A stretch of DNA of 64,000 nucleotides from Bacillota bacterium (lineage in GTDB: Bacteria; Bacillota; Clostridia; Oscillospirales; Oscillospiraceae): contig JAUMWD010000002.1 of NCBI GenBank assembly GCA_030529825.1, positions 56,779-120,778 on the forward strand. The letters run 5' to 3'. Position 1 is the stretch's first letter, and each line of letters opens with the position of its first letter. The translations under genes were made by a program, and so were the position numbers. Positions 16,842-23,719 of this stretch are shown here, piece by piece. Under the pieces are notes generated by a model, which saw nothing but the letters and a program-made list of their open reading frames with translations, did no database searches and had not been told where the DNA came from.

Positions 16842-18320
16842 ATGACTGACATTAATATTTATAAGGATATAGCTACAAGAACAGACGGCGCGGTGATGAT
16901 TGGCGTTGTGGGGCCTGTGCGCACCGGCAAATCAACATTTATCAAGCGCTTCATGGAGCTTGCGGTCATTCCGTCGATTGAGGACGAATATGTGCGTGAG
17001 CGTGCTTTGGATGAACTGCCGCAGAGTGGCTCCGGAAGGACAATAATGACCTCAGAACCGAAGTTTGTGCCGGAGGAAGCGGTACACATTAAAATAGATG
17101 ATAATGCTGAAATAGCTGTGAGACTTGTGGATTGCGTCGGCTATATGGTTAAAGGTGCAAGCGGGCAGTTTGAGGACGGTGGAGAGAGAATGGTGACTAC
17201 GCCGTGGCTCGACAGTGAGGTTACCATGTCAGAAGCAGCTGAAATGGGAACAAGCAAGGTCATTACGGAGCATTCAACAATTGGCTTTGTGATAACCACC
17301 GACGGCTCAATCTGCGGTATTTCGAGAGATGATTATATTGAGCCGGAAAATCGTGCCATCAGCGAGCTTAAGGCCATAGGAAAGCCTTTTAGCATTCTTG
17401 TTAACAGCAGATATCCCGAATCAGAAACCGCACAGATACTCAAGAGAGAGCTTGAGGAGAAATACGGCGTAAGCTGTATTTGCACCAATTGCCAGATGAT
17501 GAATGAAGCGGAGCTTTCAAGGATTATGCGCTCCGTACTGAATGAGTTTTCTATTAACGAAATCTCCATAAGACTTCCGGAATGGGCTGAATCCCTGGAC
17601 GATGATTGTGAGATTAAACAGCAGTTATATTCGGAGATTATAAAATCCGCCGAAAGTATTGAGAGAATCAGAGATATTCCGCAGATGCTAAATACGCTTG
17701 CGGAGGCTGAAATTATAGAAAAATCATCATTGATTAATGAGGATTTCGGAGTAGGTGCTGCGGCAATTGAATTGAGCATACCCAAAGTGCTGTATTTCGA
17801 CTATATAAGCAACGAATGCGGTATGGAAATATGCAACGAGGGTGAGATAATACGGTTTTTAAAGGAAATGAGTGACATAAAGCAAGACTATGATCGCATA
17901 AAAGCAGCATTAAATGATGTGCGCACAAAAGGTTACGGAGTTGTGCTGCCCTCTGAAGAGGAGCTTCAGCTCAATGAACCTCAAATTGTAAAGCACAATG
18001 GACACTATTCCGTAAAGCTGAAGGCAAATGCTCCGGCAATACATATGCTGAAAACAAATGTTGTGACAGAAGTGACACCGTCTATTGGCGGAGATGGAGC
18101 TTCTGAAGAAATAATCAGCTTCCTGTTGCAGGGATATGACGGTGATATGACCAAACTGTGGCAATCCAACATTTTCGGAAGACCGCTATATGAGATAGCA
18201 GGCGAGGGGATAGAGGAGAAGCTTGAGGCTTTGCCGGATAACGCAAGAGCAAAGCTACAGGATACATTGCAGAAAATTATTAACGACGGAAGCGGTATGC
18301 TGATTTGTATTTTACTGTAA
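16842..18320 (+). CDS. spoIVA: Stage IV sporulation protein A (spore coat ATPase)
   Basis: A protein of 492 residues, the same length as B. subtilis SpoIVA. It is a cytoskeletal ATPase that polymerises around the forespore as the coat basement layer in the mother cell. The frame is open upstream to 16764, but the ATG at 16842 has GGAGG 8 nt away and gives the typical M-T-D-x-x-I-Y-K-D-I-A start. A TRAFAC-type P-loop V-G-P-V-R-T-G-K-S holds Lys30. T-I-M-T-S-E-P-K-F-V-P follows near residue 66, and D-C-V-G-Y-M-V near residue 96. The C-terminus is hydrophobic, as required for membrane and SpoVM/SipL contacts. Its promoter looks SigE-dependent. Confidence 0.98.
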   Translation: MTDINIYKDIATRTDGAVMIGVVGPVRTGKSTFIKRFMELAVIPSIEDEYVRERALDELPQSGSGRTIMTSEPKFVPEEAVHIKIDDNAEIAVRLVDCVGYMVKGASGQFEDGGERMVTTPWLDSEVTMSEAAEMGTSKVITEHSTIGFVITTDGSICGISRDDYIEPENRAISELKAIGKPFSILVNSRYPESETAQILKRELEEKYGVSCICTNCQMMNEAELSRIMRSVLNEFSINEISIRLPEWAESLDDDCEIKQQLYSEIIKSAESIERIRDIPQMLNTLAEAEIIEKSSLINEDFGVGAAAIELSIPKVLYFDYISNECGMEICNEGEIIRFLKEMSDIKQDYDRIKAALNDVRTKGYGVVLPSEEELQLNEPQIVKHNGHYSVKLKANAPAIHMLKTNVVTEVTPSIGGDGASEEIISFLLQGYDGDMTKLWQSNIFGRPLYEIAGEGIEEKLEALPDNARAKLQDTLQKIINDGSGMLICILL

Positions 18321-18328
18321 ATGTGTAT

Positions 18329-18357
18329 AAAAGCGGGTGATATTTTCATCCGCTTTT
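18329..18357 (+). terminator. Terminator after spoIVA
   Basis: Twelve-base stem with one G-U pair (18329-18340 with 18346-18357), loop TATTT, followed by AAAATTTTTT. Confidence 0.8.
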
Positions 18358-18397
18358 AAAATTTTTTATTACATATAGACAATTTAGTAATTTAGTA

Positions 18398-18426
18398 TTG
18401 AAAAGTAAATTTCCTACGGCTATAAT
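18398..18426 (+). promoter_or_regulatory. SigA promoter for the aminotransferase
   Basis: TTGAAA 18398-18403, 17-bp spacer, TATAAT 18421-18426, close to consensus; the ATG is 27 bases further. Confidence 0.75.
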
Positions 18427-18452
18427 TTAAGCATTAAAGGAGATGTTTACAT

Positions 18453-19643
18453 ATGAAACCCGTATCTAAAATCGCGGAAGCGGTACGCGCATCCACTACT
18501 CTTGCCGTTGACAGCCTTGCAAAGCAGATGAAGGCTGACGGACTTGATGTTATTCGTTTCGGCACCGGCGAGCCGGATTTTAAGACTCCCGATAATATCA
18601 GCATGGCCGGTATTGCGGCAATTTGCGAGGGAAAGACAAAATATACTCCTGCAGCAGGTATAATACCTCTGCGCAAGGCAATTGCAAAACAGCTCAAAGA
18701 TGACTGTGGCCTTGACTATGACTATACACAGATTGTTATTGCCAGCGGTGCAAAGCACAGTGTTTATATTGCGCTTGCCGCTATCACCAATCCCGGTGAT
18801 GAAATAATCCTTGCGGCACCTTTCTGGGTCAGCTACTACGAGATGGTAAAGATGGCCGGCGGTACTCCTGTTATTATTGAAGCAGGTGAGAAGCAGAACT
18901 TCAAGATTACTGCGGAGCAGCTTGAAACAGCAATTACCGAAAATACAAAGGCAATTATACTTAATAACCCCTCAAACCCCACAGGCATGATTTACAATAA
19001 GGAAGAGCTTAAGGCAATTGCCGATGTTTGCGTAAAGAATGACATCTATATCATTGCCGATGAAATTTACTACAAGCTGGTTTATGACGGAATTGAATTT
19101 ACCAGCATTGCAAGTCTCGGCGAAGAGGTTAAAGAGCGCACACTGCTCATTAACGGTGTTTCCAAGTCCTATGCAATGACCGGCTGGCGTGTTGGCTACT
19201 GTGCTGCAAACAAGCAGCTTGCAAAGATTATGAGCAATTTCCTCAGTCACTCCACCGGCGCACCCTCCACTATTAGCCAGTGGGCCTCCGTTGAGGCGAT
19301 TAACGGCCCGCAGGAGGGTATTGAGGAAATGCGCAAGGCCTTTGAAGAACGCCGCAATTACATTGTAGAGCGCATGAACAGCATTCCCGGTGTAAGCTGC
19401 ATTGTTCCTAACGGCGCTTTCTATGTAATGATGAACATGGAGAAACTTGTGGGCCGTACTCTGGGCGGCAAACTTATTGAGAATGATGATGATTTTGCCG
19501 TTGCATTCCTTGAGAAGGCACTGGTCGCGACTGTACCTTGCTCCGGATTCGGTATCAAGAACTTTGTTCGCTGGTCCTATGCAAGCTCCATGGAAAATAT
19601 CAAGGAAGGACTTGACCGTCTCGAGAAATTCCTCGCAGAATAA
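18453..19643 (+). CDS. Class I aminotransferase, aspartate aminotransferase type
   Basis: A 396-residue fold-type I PLP enzyme, most likely aspartate:2-oxoglutarate aminotransferase of the I-gamma subgroup. The Schiff-base Lys is in N-G-V-S-K-S-Y-A-M-T-G-W-R near residue 236. The PLP-phosphate region N-N-P-S-N-P-T-G is near residue 171, A-D-E-I-Y near residue 198, and the C-terminal substrate Arg in F-V-R-W-S-Y-A. R-F-G-T-G-E-P-D-F near residue 34 is typical. AAGGAG precedes the ATG and the gene has its own promoter. Related enzymes use aromatic amino acids, so exact specificity is inferred. Confidence 0.88.
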   Translation: MKPVSKIAEAVRASTTLAVDSLAKQMKADGLDVIRFGTGEPDFKTPDNISMAGIAAICEGKTKYTPAAGIIPLRKAIAKQLKDDCGLDYDYTQIVIASGAKHSVYIALAAITNPGDEIILAAPFWVSYYEMVKMAGGTPVIIEAGEKQNFKITAEQLETAITENTKAIILNNPSNPTGMIYNKEELKAIADVCVKNDIYIIADEIYYKLVYDGIEFTSIASLGEEVKERTLLINGVSKSYAMTGWRVGYCAANKQLAKIMSNFLSHSTGAPSTISQWASVEAINGPQEGIEEMRKAFEERRNYIVERMNSIPGVSCIVPNGAFYVMMNMEKLVGRTLGGKLIENDDDFAVAFLEKALVATVPCSGFGIKNFVRWSYASSMENIKEGLDRLEKFLAE

Positions 19644-19652
19644 TTAAATAAT

Positions 19653-19688
19653 AATCACCCCATGAACATAGTTATTAATGGGGTGATT
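19653..19688 (+). promoter_or_regulatory. Hairpin overlapping the cwlD SD
   Basis: An 11-bp perfect stem AATCACCCCAT/ATGGGGTGATT (19653-19663 with 19678-19688) with a 14-base loop. Its 3' arm contains GGTGAT, the probable SD for the GTG at 19692. It may also act as a weak terminator of the aminotransferase gene. A poor SigE-like pair with 14-bp spacing (AAATAAT 19646-19652; CATAGTTA 19667-19674) places the 5' arm in the promoter spacer, as in spoIVA. Confidence 0.55.
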
Positions 19689-19691
19689 GTT

Positions 19692-20396
19692 GTGTTTATT
19701 AGCTTTAAGCTGAAAAATCTGCTTAAAATTGTGTTTATCATCGCTTTAATTGTTGTTCTGTTAGTAATTTTCGGCACCAAAGAGGATTCATATCCTGTTG
19801 CTGGGCGAAATATGACTTGCACTCTTGTATTGGATCCCGGTCATGGTGGAATTGATGGCGGTGCAATCTCTGCAGCAGGTGCCAAAGAAAGCGATATAAA
19901 CCTTAAAATTGCGCTAAAAGCAGAGGCTTTGGCTGATTTTACAGGTATAAAAACAGTTTTGACGCGAAGCACGGATACCGACGGCTCGGAAAACGGGCAT
20001 TACAGCGAAAGGCAAAACCTTCTTAACAGGATTGATATTATAGACTCAACGGATAATGCTGTATTAATCAGCATTCACCAGAATGAATATCCCAGCGATA
20101 TTGTTCGCGGTGCAGAGGTCATGTATGCGGAAACAAGCGGCAGTCAGGAGCTTGCCGCCATAATACAGGACAATTTCGTATCAAAGCTTGATCCCGAAAA
20201 CCGCCGTGTTTCAAGACCTGCCCCTGAATCACTTCTTGTTACATCCAGCATTAAATGTCCGGGGGTGCTTGCCGAGTGTGGATTTATGTCATGCTCTGAA
20301 GAGGCAGAGCGTTTATCAAGCTACGAATACCAATTAAAAATCGCAGAGATATTGATTGCGTCATTTTTACAGTTTTCTTCAGATAAAACCGCTTAA
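19692..20396 (+). CDS. cwlD: N-acetylmuramoyl-L-alanine amidase CwlD
   Basis: About 234 residues, an Amidase_3 zinc enzyme. CwlD strips peptides from muramic acid so that muramic-delta-lactam can form in spore cortex. One N-terminal membrane anchor (about residues 8-27) precedes the catalytic domain, with L-D-P-G-H-G-G near residue 49, the second His in I-S-I-H-Q-N, and the catalytic Glu in L-A-E-C-G-F. Start choice: the ATG at 19662 lacks an SD, while GTG at 19692 has GGTGAT 4 nt upstream and gives a short basic start before the anchor. radA follows closely. Confidence 0.88.
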   Translation: MFISFKLKNLLKIVFIIALIVVLLVIFGTKEDSYPVAGRNMTCTLVLDPGHGGIDGGAISAAGAKESDINLKIALKAEALADFTGIKTVLTRSTDTDGSENGHYSERQNLLNRIDIIDSTDNAVLISIHQNEYPSDIVRGAEVMYAETSGSQELAAIIQDNFVSKLDPENRRVSRPAPESLLVTSSIKCPGVLAECGFMSCSEEAERLSSYEYQLKIAEILIASFLQFSSDKTA

Positions 20397-20408
20397 TAGG
20401 TGATTACT

Positions 20409-21770
20409 ATGAAACAAAAGACAGTTTTCTGCTGCAGCGAATGCGGCAACGAAACGGCAAAATGGAATGGCAGATGTACAGCCTGCGGAGCCTGGGACAG
20501 CCTTGTTGAGGTAAAGCTTGACTCAAAATCCAAGACCGGAGGTAAAAGCTCCGCAAGAATTTCGGCCAAAGAGCCGAAGCTGATATCAGAGCTTGACACA
20601 CAGTCGGAAATAAGGTTTTCAACCGGTATAGGTGAGCTTGACAGAGTTCTGGGCGGTGGCGCCGTGCGTGGATCCATCGTCCTTGTGGGCGGCGCTCCAG
20701 GCATTGGTAAATCCACATTGCTCCTGCAGCTGTGCGGCTTGGTTGATAAGAATCAGAAAATTCTATATGTCAGCGGCGAGGAAAGTGAAAGACAGCTTAA
20801 GATGCGCGCACAGCGTCTCGGTGTAGAAAACGGTCAGATATATGTCCTTGCGGAAACCATGCTCGACGAGGTCATCAGCGCCGCAGAAAAGCTGGAGCCT
20901 GACATCGTTATAGTTGACTCAATACAGACTATGTACGACGACGAGATTGCATCTGCACCGGGAAGCGTCAGTCAGGTGCGGGAATGCACTATGTCTATCA
21001 TGCGAGCAACAAAAGACAAAGGTTTTACCACTTTTGTTGTCGGTCATATAAACAAAGAGGGGAGTATTGCAGGTCCGAAGGTGCTTGAGCATATGGTTGA
21101 CTGCGTCCTTTACTTTGAAGGTGAGCGCAGTACATCCTTCAGAATTTTGCGCGCAGGCAAAAACCGCTTCGGCTCAACAAATGAAATCGGTGTATTTGAG
21201 ATGCTTGATAAGGGGCTTAAGGAGCTGGAAAACCCCTCTGAAATACTGCTTTCCGGCCGCCCTGCAAACGCTCCCGGCACCTGCGTTACCTGTGTAATCG
21301 AAGGCTCAAGACCTATTTTAGCGGAAATTCAGGCTCTTGTGGCACCTGCTGCATATAATTCAGGACGCAGAAGCACGAACGGCATTGACTACAACCGCGC
21401 TACACTACTTTTAGCTGTGCTTGAAAAGCGCGGCGGTATGGCTATTTCCGGCTGTGATGCCTATATAAATGTTATCGGCGGACTCGAGCTGGACGAGCCT
21501 TCTGCAGACCTTGCAACTGTTTTAGCTCTTGCAAGCTCATTCCGTGAGCTTCCCCTTGGCAGTGACCTTGCAGCTGTGGGCGAGGTTGGACTGTCTGGAG
21601 AAGTACGCAGCGTAAGCTCTCTTAATATGCGACTTTCCGAAATATCACGACTTGGTTTTAAGCGCTGCATCATTCCTGCGCACATTAAAGATGACATCAG
21701 GAAACCCGACGGTCTTGAGATTATTACCGTAAAAGATATTCGCGAAGCGATCAAGGTAACATTGGGCTGA
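20409..21770 (+). CDS. radA: DNA repair protein RadA
   Basis: A 453-residue RecA-like/Lon-like protein that promotes branch migration during recombinational repair. The N-terminal zinc finger is C-S-E-C (near residue 9) with C-T-A-C further on. Walker A is G-A-P-G-I-G-K-S-T (near residue 98), the RadA-specific K-N-R-F-G-S-T-N motif is near residue 252, and a Lon-protease-like C-terminal domain carries P-S-A-D-L-A. The ATG at 20409 is preferred over the GTG at 20400. It sits 12 nt after cwlD and 1 nt before the next gene. Confidence 0.97.
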   Translation: MKQKTVFCCSECGNETAKWNGRCTACGAWDSLVEVKLDSKSKTGGKSSARISAKEPKLISELDTQSEIRFSTGIGELDRVLGGGAVRGSIVLVGGAPGIGKSTLLLQLCGLVDKNQKILYVSGEESERQLKMRAQRLGVENGQIYVLAETMLDEVISAAEKLEPDIVIVDSIQTMYDDEIASAPGSVSQVRECTMSIMRATKDKGFTTFVVGHINKEGSIAGPKVLEHMVDCVLYFEGERSTSFRILRAGKNRFGSTNEIGVFEMLDKGLKELENPSEILLSGRPANAPGTCVTCVIEGSRPILAEIQALVAPAAYNSGRRSTNGIDYNRATLLLAVLEKRGGMAISGCDAYINVIGGLELDEPSADLATVLALASSFRELPLGSDLAAVGEVGLSGEVRSVSSLNMRLSEISRLGFKRCIIPAHIKDDIRKPDGLEIITVKDIREAIKVTLG

Positions 21771-21771
21771 T

Positions 21772-22533
21772 ATGGAAAGAATAATTAGAAAACCGCACCT
21801 TCCGGAAGGGGAGGTGCGGTGCCTGATAATAGGAGAAAAGTACCGAAATATACTTAAAAATCCGCTAAAGCAGCATAATATTAGTGCAATTTGTGCGGGA
21901 AATAACAACTTCGTAGATGAACGCTTGTGCGGACATATTGATTTATCAGTTGCACACATGGGCGAAAATAGAATATCTGCGGCAGAATATCTGAAAAATA
22001 GTGAATTTGTTAACAAATTAACACAACTTGGGTTCGATGTAAAATTCGTCGCTAATCCCAAAAGTGAAAGCTATCCAGATGATGCTGCAATGAATGTCTG
22101 CATTATCGGCGAAAATGTAATATGCAATCCTAAAACAGCAAGCGAAATAGTAACTGCTGGCAGACAGATTTTAAGCTGTAAGCAAGGCTATACAAAATGC
22201 ACTGTGGCTGTGGTTGACGCAAACTCTATAATTACATCAGATAAATCTATTGCGGCAAATTCGGCGCTGTATGGAATAGAATCCTTGCTGATAGATGATT
22301 CCTTTGTAAAACTTCAGGGATTTAATAAAGGCTTTATTGGCGGAGCATCATTTAAGATTAGTAGAAATAGAATTGCGTTTACCGGTATTATTAAAAACGA
22401 TGAAGCAAAATCAGCGATTGAAAACTTTTTAAGTGTACGCGGTATTGAAGCTGAATATCTAACAGATGAGGAAATATTTGATATTGGCAGCGCAATACCT
22501 ATAATTGAAGAAATATGGCCTGAATCGGTATAA
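21772..22533 (+). CDS. DUF6873-like protein with a GME (amidinotransferase-type) fold
   Basis: A 253-residue cytosolic protein that resembles the DUF6873 family of guanidine-modifying-enzyme-fold proteins. Recurring elements are A-H-M-G near residue 62, Y-P-D-D-A-A-M-N-V near residue 100, K-Q-G-Y near residue 139, a D-x-x-S-I-I-T-S-D-x-S segment and G-F-I-G-G-A-S-F near residue 184. I recognise the pattern but not a substrate, and catalysis is unproven. It starts one base after the radA stop with only a weak SD, so coupling to radA is likely. An 8-bp hairpin (21793-21800 with 21812-21819) lies within its first codons. Confidence 0.6.
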   Translation: MERIIRKPHLPEGEVRCLIIGEKYRNILKNPLKQHNISAICAGNNNFVDERLCGHIDLSVAHMGENRISAAEYLKNSEFVNKLTQLGFDVKFVANPKSESYPDDAAMNVCIIGENVICNPKTASEIVTAGRQILSCKQGYTKCTVAVVDANSIITSDKSIAANSALYGIESLLIDDSFVKLQGFNKGFIGGASFKISRNRIAFTGIIKNDEAKSAIENFLSVRGIEAEYLTDEEIFDIGSAIPIIEEIWPESV

Positions 22534-22552
22534 AAACTGTTTTCAGGTCTTT
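22519..22552 (+). terminator. Weak terminator-like hairpin after the DUF6873-like gene
   Basis: CCTGAA/TTCAGG (22519-22524 with 22542-22547) with a 17-base loop, then TCTTTTT. The stem is short, so confidence is limited. Confidence 0.4.
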
Positions 22553-22573
22553 TTCTGTATTTTAACCTCCCCT

Positions 22574-22605
22574 AAATTAAACAAAATCTTTATTTTGTTT
22601 AATTT
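22574..22605. repeat. Perfect 14-bp inverted repeat upstream of the second Xer gene
   Basis: AAATTAAACAAAAT (22574-22587) and its exact complement (22592-22605) with loop CTTT. It has only two GC pairs, so it would be a poor terminator; an operator or attenuator is also possible. Confidence 0.6.
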
Positions 22606-22620
22606 TGTGTATATTGCCAA

Positions 22621-22650
22621 TAGACATCATGGACACTTCCCGGTTATAAT
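22621..22650 (+). promoter_or_regulatory. Candidate promoter for the second Xer gene
   Basis: TAGACA 22621-22626, 18-bp spacer, TATAAT 22645-22650. The -10 is perfect, the -35 moderate. Confidence 0.5.
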
Positions 22651-22685
22651 ATAATTACTAATAATAATGATATGAGGCTTAAGCT

Positions 22686-23681
22686 ATGGATTATAGAGAT
22701 GAAGCTCCGGATATTATCAAAGGCTTTCTGATTTATCATGAAACCATTAAAGGACATTCAAGAAAAACCGTTGATGAGTATTATCTTGATTTGCGCACAT
22801 TTTTCAGATTCCTTAAAATTAACAGAGGTATTGTTCCTCGCGGAACAGACATTGAGGAGATTTCGATTTCTGATATTGATCTTAATTTTGTTAAGTCTGT
22901 ATCTGTCACCGAAGCATATGATTATCTTTCTTATTTATCCCGTGACCGCGTAAAAAATCAGCGCAGCCGTGAGACGGAATATGGTACAAAAGCATCTACT
23001 CGTGCGCGTAAGGTTTCAACGCTGCGCAGCTTTTATAAGTATTTGAATGTTAAAGCTAAACTGATTGATGAAAACCCGCTTAAGGATTTGGATGTACCAA
23101 AGATTCCTGCTACTCTTCCCCGCTATCTTACTCTTGATGAAGCCCAGAGCCTTCTTTCGTCAATTGACGGAAAAAATAAGGAACGCGACTACTGCATAAT
23201 TTGTATTTTTCTCAACTGTGGGCTGCGTATTTCCGAGATTGTCGGCTTGAATATTCAGGATATTCGTACAGACCATCTCCGAGTATTTGGTAAGGGCGCA
23301 AAAGAACGTATAATCTATATTAACGAAGCCACGGCAGAGGCTATTAACAATTATCTTGAGGTGCGAAAGGAAATAGCGGCAATTGACAGAAATGCTCTTT
23401 TCCTTTCTAACCGCAGAACGCGAATTACCCGCGAAACTGTTCATAGCATGGTTAAGAAATCACTTGCGGCAGCAGGTCTTGACGCTGATAAGTATTCATC
23501 ACATAAGCTGCGTCATACTGCGGCAACGCTAATGCTTCAAAACGGAGTTGATGTCAGGACTCTTCAGGAACTTTTAGGCCATGAAAACCTGAATACCACG
23601 CAGATATACACTCATGTTGACAATACAGAGCTTCGCATTGCAGCGGACGCAAATCCTCTTGGTAAGTTTAAACCGGAATAA
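22686..23681 (+). CDS. Tyrosine recombinase, XerC/XerS-like
   Basis: A 331-residue tyrosine recombinase, longer than XerD by an insertion in the N-terminal domain (R-D-R-V-K-N-Q-R-S-R region, about residues 85-105). Catalytic residues are present: Arg in N-C-G-L-R-I-S-E near residue 180, Lys in G-K-G-A-K-E-R, S-H-K-L-R-H-T-A near residue 276, G-H-E-N-L-N-T-T and the nucleophile Tyr in Q-I-Y-T-H-V. It may be the XerC partner of XerD at 10756. No transposon or integron genes are adjacent, which argues against a mobile-element integrase. It ends in a bidirectional terminator. Confidence 0.85.
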   Translation: MDYRDEAPDIIKGFLIYHETIKGHSRKTVDEYYLDLRTFFRFLKINRGIVPRGTDIEEISISDIDLNFVKSVSVTEAYDYLSYLSRDRVKNQRSRETEYGTKASTRARKVSTLRSFYKYLNVKAKLIDENPLKDLDVPKIPATLPRYLTLDEAQSLLSSIDGKNKERDYCIICIFLNCGLRISEIVGLNIQDIRTDHLRVFGKGAKERIIYINEATAEAINNYLEVRKEIAAIDRNALFLSNRRTRITRETVHSMVKKSLAAAGLDADKYSSHKLRHTAATLMLQNGVDVRTLQELLGHENLNTTQIYTHVDNTELRIAADANPLGKFKPE

Positions 23682-23711
23682 AAAAGAAGCAGGGACTTCC
23701 CTGCTTCTTTT
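23682..23711. terminator. Bidirectional terminator between convergent genes
   Basis: Stem AAAAGAAGCAGGG/CCCTGCTTCTTTT (23682-23694 with 23699-23711), loop ACTT. Confidence 0.9.
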
Positions 23712-23719
23712 ATGCTGTT

